The notes: generated by a model not told the origin, from the sequence alone. 64,000 bases of DNA from Robertmurraya andreesenii (GCF_030813005.1 NZ_JAUSTU010000008.1:115342-179341); one strand, 5' to 3'; numbered from the stretch's first letter, positions 25,642-34,050 are shown. A program made the numbers and translations.

Positions 25642-26301
25642 TCAGCGTTTCCCACTTGCTCTATTATCCAGCTTCGATTTAAGATAACCAATGATCGCTG
25701 GAAGAACGGAAACGAAAATAATAAGCAAAATAACCGTCGAGAAGTTTTCTTTAATAATGGGAATATTACCGAATAGATAGCCTGCCGTTGTACAAATGCC
25801 CACCCACAATGCTGCACCAACTACATTGTAAACAAGGAAATAGCGATAATTCATGCGGCTTGCTCCCGCAACGAATGGAATAAACGTTCGAATAAAAGGC
25901 ATAAAGCGAGCAATCACAATCGTCTTTCCACCATGTTTATTAAAAAACGCTTCCGCTTTTTCCATCTTTTCCCGATTAATCATCTTACCAAGCCAACTAT
26001 CGGGAGGGATCGATGTTCCAATCTTTTTTCCGATATGGTAATTCACGGTATCACCAGCAACTGCGGCTGCAAAAAATACTACTATCAATAATAAGAAGTG
26101 AAAGGATCCTAATGCAGCAAAGGCACCACTTGCAAATAATAATGAATCCCCAGGTAAAAACGGGAAGATCACTACTCCTGTCTCTACAAAAACAATTAAA
26201 AATAAAATAATGTATGACCATCCACCAAAGATATCAATAATTTCTACAAGATGTTCATCAATATGAAGAATAAAACTGATCAGTCCCCGAATTAAATCCA
26301 T
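25642..26301 (-). CDS. DedA-family membrane protein
   Basis: A 219-aa VTT-domain (DedA) protein. FVETGVVIFPFLPGDSLLFA is the family's re-entrant motif. The region ARFMPFIRTFIPFVAGASRM includes the conserved R/RTFIPFVAG signature linked to proton coupling and lipid scrambling. The longest ORF reaches 26364, but GAGAGGT and the family start support 26301. Relatives flip lipid carriers or phospholipids. Confidence 0.9.
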   Translation of the reverse strand: MDLIRGLISFILHIDEHLVEIIDIFGGWSYIILFLIVFVETGVVIFPFLPGDSLLFASGAFAALGSFHFLLLIVVFFAAAVAGDTVNYHIGKKIGTSIPPDSWLGKMINREKMEKAEAFFNKHGGKTIVIARFMPFIRTFIPFVAGASRMNYRYFLVYNVVGAALWVGICTTAGYLFGNIPIIKENFSTVILLIIFVSVLPAIIGYLKSKLDNRASGKR

Positions 26302-26427
26302 ATATGTACCTCTCTTTTTTCGACTTTCAAAACTAATTATTGCCTTTTTGGATAGAAACCGCAAGCCACAGCTATATTATTTAGAAAGGTAACACATACA
26401 CTTAAGTATCTATATGGAATTTTATTA

Positions 26428-26889
26428 TTATTCTTTTGCAAAGAACCACTTACAAAATTGATGTACTACAAATAACGCAATACCTATTGTCACCCAAGTA
26501 ATATACCATTCCCAGTGTATGTACTCGATGAGATCCGTATATTTTTCGATAATAACTTCAATAGCCGTTAATATAGAGACAAAACCAACATAATATCCCA
26601 ATTGAATGGTCTTGCCCTGATTATGGGGATACCATACGTTAAAGGCCGCACATACGACTGGAAAAGCATAATACTCGTACGTGAAGCTAGTCCGATTCAC
26701 AGATGCAAATAACCGAACAGGATAGGCAAGCAGCCCCAATTCTACGACGACTAAGCCGATTAGAAAAGTAATAACCTGCGTAGCCAAAAAAGCCACAACA
26801 GCAAGCCGCATTTTATTTTTCGGGATGAAAACAAGGATACTTGTCGCGATCGCAAACACGGATATGAGGATCCACCATTCCATTCTCAT
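26428..26889 (-). CDS. CBO0543-type membrane protein, copy 2
   Basis: A 153-aa protein with five hydrophobic segments. KNKMRLAVVAFLATQVITFL, ELGLLAYPVRLF, SFTYEYYAFPVVCAAFNVWY and IEKYTDLIEYIHWEWYITW are shared with the adjacent paralog and with the CBO0543 family. The ORF extends to 26901, but MRMEWW at 26889 behind GGTGGG fits better; it overlaps the upstream gene slightly. Function is unknown; these genes are often found in tandem in Bacillus. Confidence 0.8.
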   Translation of the reverse strand: MRMEWWILISVFAIATSILVFIPKNKMRLAVVAFLATQVITFLIGLVVVELGLLAYPVRLFASVNRTSFTYEYYAFPVVCAAFNVWYPHNQGKTIQLGYYVGFVSILTAIEVIIEKYTDLIEYIHWEWYITWVTIGIALFVVHQFCKWFFAKE

Positions 26890-27383
26890 TCGGTCGCCCA
26901 CCGCTCTGCTTGAGGAGAGGATTTATCTTTAAAAAATCTATTACAGCAGACCTGACTTACATAAAAGAGGAAGCTAATGTATCCCCACATCCCATACCAA
27001 GTCAGAAAACCATACTCCAATAAATCTGTGTATCTCTCAATCACCATATCAAACAACGTGACAGCAGAAACCCAAACAAAAAAGTACAGAAATTTAGACC
27101 ATAGACTTCCCTTCACCCGTCTATGAATGTAATATATGGAAAATAATACGGGATAAAAAATATAATTAATGGTAAGTGCGAGATTTGTTGCTTTTGGTAA
27201 GAGTCGTACAGGAGCACTTAACAAATCATATTTAAATGAGGGCATATCACAAAGCCAAATGATTGCTTGAAAAACCATAAATGCGATAATACCCACTCGG
27301 TGATCTTTTCGTGGAATCAACAGTAGAAAGCCAATAATACCAACCAACCACATGGCTAAAAGGATCCAATGCTCCAGCAGCAT
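26886..27383 (-). CDS. CBO0543-type membrane protein, copy 1
   Basis: A 165-aa paralog of the downstream gene, with five hydrophobic segments and the same landmarks: RKDHRVGIIAFMVFQAIIWL, YDLLSAPVRLLPKATNLALT, INYIFYPVLFSIYYI and IERYTDLLEYGFLTWYGMW. The C-terminal tail is charged. It forms a two-gene operon with its paralog. Function unknown. Confidence 0.8.
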   Translation of the reverse strand: MLLEHWILLAMWLVGIIGFLLLIPRKDHRVGIIAFMVFQAIIWLCDMPSFKYDLLSAPVRLLPKATNLALTINYIFYPVLFSIYYIHRRVKGSLWSKFLYFFVWVSAVTLFDMVIERYTDLLEYGFLTWYGMWGYISFLFYVSQVCCNRFFKDKSSPQAERWATE

Positions 27384-27491
27384 GTATCATAAACAGCCCC
27401 TATACGATAAGATAGTTATTGCTTTTTGGTAGTAAGAGTTTTTCCATTTTCTCTGAACATATACAAACTTTGCAGGGATCCCTGTCTTCTA

Positions 27492-27523
27492 CAAAAAAGG
27501 CTGGATCACATTGGATCCAGCCA
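27492..27523 (-). terminator. Terminator of the rlmA/ABC-F operon
   Basis: GGCTGGATC (27499-27507) and GATCCAGCC (27514-27522) form a perfect 9-bp stem; TTTTTTG follows on the minus strand. Confidence 0.9.
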
Positions 27524-27549
27524 AAATTAAAACAGCCGCAATCCCTCAT

Positions 27550-29019
27550 TTAGGGATTGTTCATTGCATGCAATTTTTTATCTTCAATAACATAGACACA
27601 ATCAGCCACTCGATCAATAAAAGTACGATCATGGGAGACAAGGAGAATCGTTCCCTCATACGCTTTTATGAATCGTTCCAGCGCTTCAATACAGTAAACA
27701 TCTAAGAAGTTTGTCGGTTCATCCAAAACGAGCACATTATATCTTCCTAAGAACAACTGACACAAAACTAGTCGAATGGCCTCCCCACCACTTAAATGGC
27801 GGACATTCTTTTTCACATCATTGCCTGTAAAACCCATAGAATGCAGGACGGAACGAATTTTCCTTTCATCATAATCGCTCCTTTCTTTCATATAGCCGAG
27901 GACCGATTCATCCATTGTAAATTGATAATCCATCTGTTCATATGCCCCAATAACCACTTTTGGAGACAAAGTCACCCCATCACCCCGATTCAGGATGTGG
28001 CGAAGCAATGTTGTTTTCCCAGAACCATTCTTTCCAGTAATGGCAATGGTTTGGCCTAACGGGAACTGGAAGCTAGCTTCTTCAAGGAGGATCTTCTCCC
28101 CCGCTTTTAGAGTTAGGCGATCTGCCATAATCGGGAATTTATTGTGTAATTGAAGAGCATTCGATTGATGAAAATGAATCATTTGCTCCTCTTTCGGAGC
28201 CTCCACCGCTTCAAGCTGTTCCACTCTCTGCTCTATCGCTTTTGCCGCTCGTTGAACCGCCTTTTGGCTCGTATCCTTTGACTTGGTCATAAACATCTTA
28301 TTCGCCTTTGCTTTTGTTTCCTTTTTGGACATGCGTCCATTCGCCTGTGTAATTTTCTCAGCCTTCTTCATTTTTTCTTCTGCAGCTTTGATCAGACGGG
28401 TTTTCTCTTTTAGATATTTTTCATGCTGATCCTGTTGCTGCCTTTTCTGCAGTTCCTTTTGTACAACATAGTCCGAATAATTCCCTGTATATTCGGTGAC
28501 TATTCCATCTTCCACTTCCCAAATTTTTGTTACCAATTTGTCTAATACAAATCGGTCATGACTCACAAGCACAAGAGCACCGTAATAATAAGTCAATTCC
28601 TCAATAAAAAATTGGATCCCTTCTGTATCAAGATGGGTGGTTGGCTCATCAATGAGCAACCCTTCATGGTAATTAGAAAAAAGCTGTGCTAGCTTCAGCC
28701 TTGTCAACTCTCCTCCGCTAAAGCTCTCCACTTCCGTTTCGGGAATAGACAATTTCCCTTTTAGCTCGTATTCTACCTCTGTTTTTTCAGGAATGGTTAA
28801 TTGATCAAAATAAGCAAAATCGATAAAGCGTTTCACTTGCCCGTTCTCTGGCTTCATTTGACCATTCATCAGTTTCAAGAGGGTGCTCTTACCAGCTCCG
28901 TTTTTTCCGACAATGCCAATCCGGTCAAACTGATGGACAGCAAGTCGTGGAATGCTTAATACTACTCTATCTAAAAATGATACTTCAATATTCTCCAATT
29001 CAATACATACCTTTTCCAT
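27550..29019 (-). CDS. ABC-F ribosome protection protein (Msr-like)
   Basis: A 489-aa soluble protein with two ABC cassettes and no membrane segment. Cassette 1: Walker A GIVGKNGAGKSTLLK, signature SFSGGELTRLKLAQ, Walker B GLLIDEPTTHLD. Cassette 2: ITGKNGSGKTTLLR, LSGGEAIRLVLCQ, NVLVLDEPTNFLD. Between them, at about 185-300, is a long charged linker (KEKTRLIKAAEEKMKKAEKI), the part that reaches the peptidyl-transferase centre in ABC-F factors. The start shares one base with the stop of the RlmA-like gene (TAATG). Operon and leader context indicate macrolide or related antibiotic resistance by ribosome protection; drug range cannot be read. Confidence 0.88.
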   Translation of the reverse strand: MEKVCIELENIEVSFLDRVVLSIPRLAVHQFDRIGIVGKNGAGKSTLLKLMNGQMKPENGQVKRFIDFAYFDQLTIPEKTEVEYELKGKLSIPETEVESFSGGELTRLKLAQLFSNYHEGLLIDEPTTHLDTEGIQFFIEELTYYYGALVLVSHDRFVLDKLVTKIWEVEDGIVTEYTGNYSDYVVQKELQKRQQQDQHEKYLKEKTRLIKAAEEKMKKAEKITQANGRMSKKETKAKANKMFMTKSKDTSQKAVQRAAKAIEQRVEQLEAVEAPKEEQMIHFHQSNALQLHNKFPIMADRLTLKAGEKILLEEASFQFPLGQTIAITGKNGSGKTTLLRHILNRGDGVTLSPKVVIGAYEQMDYQFTMDESVLGYMKERSDYDERKIRSVLHSMGFTGNDVKKNVRHLSGGEAIRLVLCQLFLGRYNVLVLDEPTNFLDVYCIEALERFIKAYEGTILLVSHDRTFIDRVADCVYVIEDKKLHAMNNP

Positions 29020-29912
29020 TACGCTCCATCTCCTTTCGTCTGCTTTTTTACTCCGACCAAAATATCTAAATCTACGGTAATATCGGAAAAAGCTTGATTT
29101 ATAAATTGATGCAATTGCTCCTTTTTCGAATTCCAGGCGATTGGAGACATTTGAACTAAATACAATAATTCTAATTGCGATAGCCTCGTCGTATAACTAA
29201 CATGAATCATGTCCACTAGATGAAAATGCTCTTTAAAAAGGGAAACGGTTTTATCATTTTTATAGACCAGTTTGTCAGTATCATCGAAACATGCATCCCG
29301 AAGTTCCTTGAGATAATGAGGACCGGGAACAATCTTAACAATGAGGCCATCAGAAACTAGAATTCTTTTGAAATCTGTATAATTGGCAGGTGATAGGATA
29401 TTCATTATGACCTGACAAGATTGATTGGCTAAGGGTGAATTGGCTAAATCACCAACAAGCCAAATGGATTGCCGGTAATGTCTTGCCGCCATTCTAATGC
29501 CTTCCTTTGAAATATCTAAACCAATCCCCGTCATTGCTTCATTCTTACATTCATCTAAAATCCTTTTTAAATGCGAACCTTCTCCACACCCCGCATCAAA
29601 GATCCGAATCTCATCATTAGACGGAGGTATCCTTTTATTGATAACCTCTGCAATCTTCTGATGCAGCAATGCATACAAGTTACTTTCCATAATGATTTTT
29701 TGCCTTGCTGCAAATAACTTTTTGTCGTAATGACTATTTGTAGAACGAATCATCATGTTCACATAGCCTTGTTTGGCAAAATCAAACGAATGATTGTTTG
29801 AACATATGAGGCTTTTAAAATCTACTACCTTCATGGGACTGTTACAAAGGGAACACCTAATAGCTCGTATATTTTTTCGAACCATTTCGGCACTTTTTTC
29901 TTTCTGAGTCAT
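29019..29912 (-). CDS. RlmA-type 23S rRNA (guanine-N1) methyltransferase
   Basis: A 297-aa methyltransferase with the RlmA N-terminal zinc finger (IRCSLCNSPMKVVDFKSLIC plus SNNHSFDFAKQGYVNM) and a Rossmann fold with SAM motif IRIFDAGCGEGSHLKRIL and MNILSPANYTDF. The RlmA(I)/RlmA(II) (TlrB) family methylates G745 or G748 in helix 35 of 23S rRNA; TlrB methylation of G748 contributes to tylosin resistance. The start follows AAAAGGAGG. It is first in an operon with the ABC-F gene, behind an ErmD-like stalling leader, so here it probably serves inducible macrolide resistance rather than housekeeping. Confidence 0.87.
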   Translation of the reverse strand: MTQKEKSAEMVRKNIRAIRCSLCNSPMKVVDFKSLICSNNHSFDFAKQGYVNMMIRSTNSHYDKKLFAARQKIIMESNLYALLHQKIAEVINKRIPPSNDEIRIFDAGCGEGSHLKRILDECKNEAMTGIGLDISKEGIRMAARHYRQSIWLVGDLANSPLANQSCQVIMNILSPANYTDFKRILVSDGLIVKIVPGPHYLKELRDACFDDTDKLVYKNDKTVSLFKEHFHLVDMIHVSYTTRLSQLELLYLVQMSPIAWNSKKEQLHQFINQAFSDITVDLDILVGVKKQTKGDGA

Positions 29913-29934
29913 GATTTCTTCCTCCTTTTGAAAA

Positions 29935-29963
29935 CAAAAAAATCACAAGCATCTGCCTGTGAT
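29935..29963 (-). terminator. Leader terminator T3, immediately before rlmA
   Basis: ATCACAGGC and GCTTGTGAT (minus strand) form a 9-bp stem with one G-U pair, and TTTTTTG runs into the rlmA ribosome binding site. Transcripts must pass it to reach the resistance genes. Confidence 0.82.
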
Positions 29964-30062
29964 CTGCGAGTAAAGGGAAAGAGACCCATCCTTATTTGAT
30001 TTGGAAGCTGTGAGAAGCCTTCAGCAAATAACCCACCTCGAGAAATGAAGGGGGAATTAAAC

Positions 30063-30095
30063 AAAAATAAAGAAAGGCAGAACAAGCCACCTTTC
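30063..30095 (-). terminator. Leader terminator T2
   Basis: On the minus strand GAAAGG-T-GGC pairs with GCCTTTC with one bulged base, followed by TTTATTTTTG. It is the second intrinsic terminator between leader peptide and rlmA. Confidence 0.78.
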
Positions 30096-30210
30096 TACAC
30101 ATTACATATTTTGATCCCCCATAATGGTAACAGTAAAAATCCCTACAACAATAATAAGTAGGAGAAGCTACAAATATGAGGAGAACGATCCTTCAATATG
30201 AAATGAAGAT

Positions 30211-30291
30211 TATTAAAAAAGGACAGACTAATCCCGTTTACTCTGTATCAACAAACAGAGCCTTTGAACGTATTCAATTACTAGTTCAAAG
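30211..30291 (-). promoter_or_regulatory. Proximal attenuator hairpins (T1) of the rlmA/ABC-F leader
   Basis: CTTTGAAC (30291-30284, leader codons 11-13) pairs with GTTCAAAG (30269-30262). Next, CTCTGT (30260-30255) pairs with ACAGAG (30246-30241). ACAGA (30246-30242) can also pair with TCTGT (30227-30223) just before a T tract (30222-30211), giving a weak alternative terminator. A ribosome held at codon 7 would cover or approach the first arm and shift the pairing. Confidence 0.65.
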
Positions 30292-30322
30292 TTGGGAATC
30301 GAAGTCTCATCGCGTGGGTCAT
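30281..30322 (-). CDS. ErmD-like macrolide stalling leader peptide
   Basis: A 13-codon ORF encodes MTHAMRLRFPTLN behind AAGGAGG (11-nt spacing). It is almost the same as the ErmD leader peptide as I recall it (MTHSMRLRFPTLNQ). That peptide stalls macrolide-bound ribosomes at its Arg-Leu-Arg motif after residue 7. The end of this ORF overlaps a hairpin arm, and three terminator-like structures follow before rlmA. Stalling here should therefore switch on the rlmA/ABC-F operon. The exact arrest site is inferred from the ErmD precedent. Confidence 0.88.
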   Translation of the reverse strand: MTHAMRLRFPTLN

Positions 30323-30360
30323 TTTTTAATAATCCTCCTTAGCTTCTAAAATTCACTATT

Positions 30361-30389
30361 ATTGTAAACTGGATTTCGGGATAAGTCAA
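30361..30389 (-). promoter_or_regulatory. Promoter of the rlmA/ABC-F leader
   Basis: -35 TTGACT (30389-30384), a 17-nt spacer and -10 TACAAT (30366-30361), about 20 nt upstream of the leader ribosome binding site. A near-consensus sigma-A promoter. Confidence 0.78.
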
Positions 30390-30419
30390 AGGGAAATAGC
30401 GATTAACACCATTCAAGCA

Positions 30420-30452
30420 TAAAAAAATCCCCACCTGTTAATCCAGATGAGG
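30420..30452 (-). terminator. Terminator of the DUF4256 gene
   Basis: CCTCATCTG and CAGGTGGGG pair on the minus strand with two G-U pairs; GATTTTTTTATG follows. It separates this gene from the rlmA leader promoter. Confidence 0.82.
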
Positions 30453-30476
30453 AGTTATTTCTGAAGCCTGAAAAAT

Positions 30477-31043
30477 TCACACCCTTAGCGAACCACGGAA
30501 CCCTCTGGCAGCATAGTAGGAATCAGCACCGTTGTGATACAAGAAGACTTGCCCATAGCGACGATCGCAGAAAAGGGCACCGCCGAGTTCTCTAATATCA
30601 GATGGTGTTTGTACCCAGCTCGATGTTTTCATATCGAAATTTCCAAGCTTCTGCAATTCTCGATATTGTTCTTCTGATAAAAGTTCAATACCCATGGAAG
30701 TTGCCATATCTATAGCACTGTTTTCTGGTTTATGTTTTTTCCTAGACTCCAGGGCTTCACGGTCGTAGCAAACACTTCTGCGACCTTTAGGACTTTCCGC
30801 AGAACAATCATAAAATATGTATTCGTCCTTTTTTTCATCATAACCTACAACATCTGGCTCCCCGCCAGTTTGCTCCATTTCATTAAGAGACCATAGTTTG
30901 TCTGGATTCGCTTCCAGCTTTGCTTGGATTTTGGCCCATTCAAGACCTTCATGGCGATTCATGTTTTTTTCAAAACGGACTTTCAACACGCTGAGTAAAT
31001 CTTCTTGTTGTTCAGGTGACAATACCCTTTTGTTATTTGTCAT
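30477..31043 (-). CDS. DUF4256-type protein
   Basis: A 188-aa soluble protein. The sequence LLSVLKVRFEKNMNRHEGLE, WSLNEMEQTGGEPDVVGYD, YIFYDCSAESPKGRRSVCYD and GGALFCDRRYGQVFLYHNGA is characteristic of the DUF4256 family. The longest ORF reaches 31082, but the ATG at 31043 has GAGGAGACGAAT in front. Its function is not known. It stands alone between two terminators or long gaps. Confidence 0.82.
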   Translation of the reverse strand: MTNNKRVLSPEQQEDLLSVLKVRFEKNMNRHEGLEWAKIQAKLEANPDKLWSLNEMEQTGGEPDVVGYDEKKDEYIFYDCSAESPKGRRSVCYDREALESRKKHKPENSAIDMATSMGIELLSEEQYRELQKLGNFDMKTSSWVQTPSDIRELGGALFCDRRYGQVFLYHNGADSYYAARGFRGSLRV

Positions 31044-31097
31044 ATTCGTCTCCTCCTCGAAAAGCTCCCTCATCACTCTCATGATCGTCTGTTTCGA

Positions 31098-31565
31098 TTA
31101 TTTTACTTTTGCTATTCCTAATGCAAAATGGCTCCAAAGTATCTCTTCTACTAGCTCCGCTTGTGATTCTGCACAATCAATAATTAAGATGACTTCAGAG
31201 TGTTTTCCTTTTAGTAATCTCTTCTTTTTCATTATAACTAATTCTAAAAAAAGTCGAATAACAAAGCCAAGAACAAAGCCAGCAAATGCACCGATCAATC
31301 CCCAATAAATCGGTCCCCAGGCCAATTTAAAACCGATACTTCCTCCAATTACTGCAAAAGCAGTGGCAAGCCCCATTCCAATATCAATTAGGCTAGTTCC
31401 GTCTGAGCGATGCAGGGTATCAAACAATTTACGATCTTCCTGTTTATTATCCAAAGGGACAGCAAATATGTCTTCTTTCGGAATCCCTCTTTTTTCTAAA
31501 GTTGAAATGGCCATTTCTAAATAGCTTGTTGTTTCAAATGTTGAAAATAGCTGCATATCGATCAC
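31098..31565 (-). CDS. Membrane protein, unrecognised
   Basis: A 155-aa protein. An alpha/beta N-terminus (LFSTFETTSYLEMAISTLEK) resembles the small regulatory domains found in general-stress YflT-like proteins. Two glycine-rich transmembrane helices (about 62-80, 85-108; GLATAFAVIGGSIGFKLAWG, GLIGAFAGFVLGFVIRLFLE) and a second small domain follow. It overlaps the preceding gene by 4 nt, forming a two-gene operon. Function unknown. Confidence 0.7.
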   Translation of the reverse strand: MIDMQLFSTFETTSYLEMAISTLEKRGIPKEDIFAVPLDNKQEDRKLFDTLHRSDGTSLIDIGMGLATAFAVIGGSIGFKLAWGPIYWGLIGAFAGFVLGFVIRLFLELVIMKKKRLLKGKHSEVILIIDCAESQAELVEEILWSHFALGIAKVK

Positions 31566-32350
31566 TTCACTTTTTGCCCTTTTAGTATTTGGAAACCTTC
31601 CGACTGATAATTCTCAGCTAAGTGTTTTCTTAACTCTTTTTCAAAAAGTTTGTTATTTTCAATTGTATTAACATAAGAATCATATGTAGCAAATCCGTAG
31701 AGTGACGGCATAAAAAGGAGCCATTCTGGTTTTAAAACAGAGGTAGCTTCTTTTACATTACCGATTATTAAAAGGAAAATACTCTCAGCTAAATGGGAGT
31801 AATAATGAAATACAACTAACCAAACGATGACAAATATAGCTGTCATAATTCTATGAATATAGAGCTGACCTAAACCAGGGATAAACAACGACCACATCAC
31901 GGCAAGAAGAGGATTTCGTTTATCGAGATAATTGATCTCTAATGCTCCAATTGCATATGAATTAAAATGGTGGTCCTCCCTTTCTGACAAGAGATAAACT
32001 CTATTCATATCAACGGTTGTCCGATAACTATCCCAAATCCCAAAAATGTACACAGGAATATACATGAGAAGCCATCTTGTATCCAATACCTCTTTTGCCA
32101 TGTCGATATTTCCTTGAAAGGAATAGACCATAGAAGAATTAAGATGGGAATTAACATTAACGATGACTTCCCAAATAAATAAAGCATATCCTCTAAGATA
32201 TTTAGATAAAAGCATATGTCCAAATCCAGGAAACGCTGCAGACCACCAAGCGATAATATAAGGATTTCTTAAATGGAGTTGAGTGGTTCCAAAAATACTC
32301 ACATGAGCTTTATATCTTCTGGCGGTGTTTTCATTTGTGTAGTTGTTCAA
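31562..32350 (-). CDS. Membrane protein with an internally duplicated PGxG domain
   Basis: A 262-aa membrane protein made of two copies of an about 85-residue unit. Copy 1 (about 30-115): AWWSAAFPGFGHMLLSKYLR, then AKEVLDTRWLLMYIPVYIFG and IWDSYR. Copy 2 (about 145-235): VMWSLFIPGLGQLYIHRIMT, then ATSVLKPEWLLFMPSLYGFA and TYDSYV. The protein at 16838-17299 carries a single copy. The shared landmarks are WSxxxPGxGxxL, an Ala-rich turn, WLxxxP and DxY. It overlaps the next gene by 4 nt. No function can be assigned. Confidence 0.75.
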   Translation of the reverse strand: MNNYTNENTARRYKAHVSIFGTTQLHLRNPYIIAWWSAAFPGFGHMLLSKYLRGYALFIWEVIVNVNSHLNSSMVYSFQGNIDMAKEVLDTRWLLMYIPVYIFGIWDSYRTTVDMNRVYLLSEREDHHFNSYAIGALEINYLDKRNPLLAVMWSLFIPGLGQLYIHRIMTAIFVIVWLVVFHYYSHLAESIFLLIIGNVKEATSVLKPEWLLFMPSLYGFATYDSYVNTIENNKLFEKELRKHLAENYQSEGFQILKGQKVK

Positions 32351-32445
32351 TTTTTCTTCACCTTTGGAAAATGCTTTTTGCTATCATTTCTTGCCTATTG
32401 AACCTTGTTTTAAACAAGGAGTGCCCTTCCTCTACATCATTATCA

Positions 32446-33051
32446 TCATTTTAATGATGAATACCAAAGACTTGCCGCATGAACCTCACCCTCTGTTAAT
32501 TGATGACCTCTATTTTCCCAATGGAGTGTCACATCAGCATTTGCCTTTTCTAATAACAATCGCAATTCTTCTGATTCTGACGGGGAACAAATCGGATCAT
32601 TTGTGCCAGCTGCAATAAATACTGACGTCCCCTTTAAATCAGGTAACTCCACGCCTCGCCTTGGCACCATGGGGTGGTGAAGTATCGCACCCTTCAAAGC
32701 GGTTTGATAGTGAAACAATAAGCTTGCCGCGATATTGGCTCCATTTGAATATCCAATGGCCATGATGTTATCTCGAGAGAAACTATATTTTTCAGCAGCT
32801 TCATCCAAAAATTCATTTAATTCTTTTGTTCGGAAAATAAGATCCTCTTCATCAAATACTCCCTCAGCAAGTCTTCTGAAGAAGCGAGGCATGCCATTTT
32901 CTAATACATTCCCACGAACACTTAATACATTGGCTTCGTCATCAACCATTCCAGCCAGTGGCAGCAAATCTAGTTCATTTCCACCTGTCCCATGAAGTAA
33001 TAAGAGCGTAGGTTTCGTTGGATCTTGTCCCTTTTGGAATATATGTCTCAT
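32446..33051 (-). CDS. mhqD: Alpha/beta hydrolase, MhqD-like carboxylesterase
   Basis: A 201-aa alpha/beta hydrolase. Landmarks are LLLLHGTGGNELDLLPLAGM (oxyanion loop), the nucleophile elbow AIGYSNGANIAASLL (Ser), AAGTNDPICSPSESEEL (Asp) and ENRGHQLT (His). It matches MhqD of B. subtilis, part of the MhqR regulon for quinone and catechol stress. The dioxygenase MhqO is encoded 18 nt upstream in the same direction and both are likely controlled by MhqR boxes at 34033-34151. Confidence 0.88.
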   Translation of the reverse strand: MRHIFQKGQDPTKPTLLLLHGTGGNELDLLPLAGMVDDEANVLSVRGNVLENGMPRFFRRLAEGVFDEEDLIFRTKELNEFLDEAAEKYSFSRDNIMAIGYSNGANIAASLLFHYQTALKGAILHHPMVPRRGVELPDLKGTSVFIAAGTNDPICSPSESEELRLLLEKANADVTLHWENRGHQLTEGEVHAASLWYSSLK

Positions 33052-33069
33052 TTCATAGTACCCCCTGCA

Positions 33070-34008
33070 TTAATCTAATTCTCTTACGTGAATCGGTACT
33101 AAACTACTCTCAAGCTGCTCTCTATATTGCTCATACTGCTCAGGTAACATTAATTGCTCTCCCATTGTCTCTTGTGATTCATCATGAGCGAATCCAGGAG
33201 GATCAGTTGCAATTTCAAATAGAATTTCTCCATGTTCCCTAAAATAAATTGCGTTAAAATAATTTCTGTCCCGAACCGGTGTTACCCCATAACCATTTGC
33301 TGCAATATATTTCTGCCATTCTAACTGATCCTGGTCATCTATCGCTCTCCATGCGATGTGATGAACGGTTCCAACACCCATTCGACCTCTTCCAACTGGA
33401 GTCGCTTTTAGATCAATAATATTTCCGATATTGGCTGAGGAACGAAAACGAATGAAATCCCCTTCTTTCCCAACGAGCTCTAGTCCCATTACCTGCTCTA
33501 ATAATTCTGCTGTCTTGTTTGGCTGGGCGGAAAATAGAACGGATCCTCCAAAGCCTTTAATGGCCACATCTGGAGTTACCCCTCCAAAGGTCCACTGATT
33601 AATATCCCCTTCTTCACGTTCGACCAATTCCAAGTGAAGACCATGAGGATCATCAAACATTAAATATTGCTCACCAAAGCGCTCTTCTTTGCTAAAGGAT
33701 ATATTAAATTTTTCAAGCCTGTTTTCCCAGAACGGGATAGCTCTCTTTGGAACAGCATAAGATGTCACCCCAACTTGACCATCCCCAATCCTTCCTTGAT
33801 ACGCATTCGCCCAAGGGAAAAATGTAATGATCGTTCCCGGTTGACCTCCTTCATTGCCGAAATATAAATGGTAAGTACCTGGATCATCGAAATTTACTGT
33901 TTGTTTTACTAGACGTAAGCCTAAAACACCCGCATAAAAATCCACATTCTCCTGTGGATGACCTACGATTGCTGTGATATGGTGAATTCCACTTGTCTTT
34001 TTAGTCAT
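33070..34008 (-). CDS. mhqO: Ring-cleaving dioxygenase, MhqO-like
   Basis: A 312-aa vicinal-oxygen-chelate protein with two glyoxalase-like modules. Metal-ligand positions are visible: His in SGIHHITAIVG, His and Glu in DPHGLHLELVE, His in GTVHHIAWRA, and Glu in REHGEILFEIATDPPGFAHD. Length and sequence fit MhqO (hydroquinone-responsive dioxygenase). It is likely to open toxic aromatic rings arising from quinones. It heads the mhqO-mhqD operon. Confidence 0.9.
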   Translation of the reverse strand: MTKKTSGIHHITAIVGHPQENVDFYAGVLGLRLVKQTVNFDDPGTYHLYFGNEGGQPGTIITFFPWANAYQGRIGDGQVGVTSYAVPKRAIPFWENRLEKFNISFSKEERFGEQYLMFDDPHGLHLELVEREEGDINQWTFGGVTPDVAIKGFGGSVLFSAQPNKTAELLEQVMGLELVGKEGDFIRFRSSANIGNIIDLKATPVGRGRMGVGTVHHIAWRAIDDQDQLEWQKYIAANGYGVTPVRDRNYFNAIYFREHGEILFEIATDPPGFAHDESQETMGEQLMLPEQYEQYREQLESSLVPIHVRELD

Positions 34009-34032
34009 TTCATTTCACTCCAATCAAACTAT

Positions 34033-34050
34033 TATCTCGAAATCGAGGTA
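34033..34050. promoter_or_regulatory. MhqR-type operator, site 1
   Basis: TATCTCGAAATCGAGGTA matches the known MhqR box (TATCTCGAATTCGAGATA) at 16 of 18 positions. It lies 25 nt upstream of mhqO. Confidence 0.78.
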
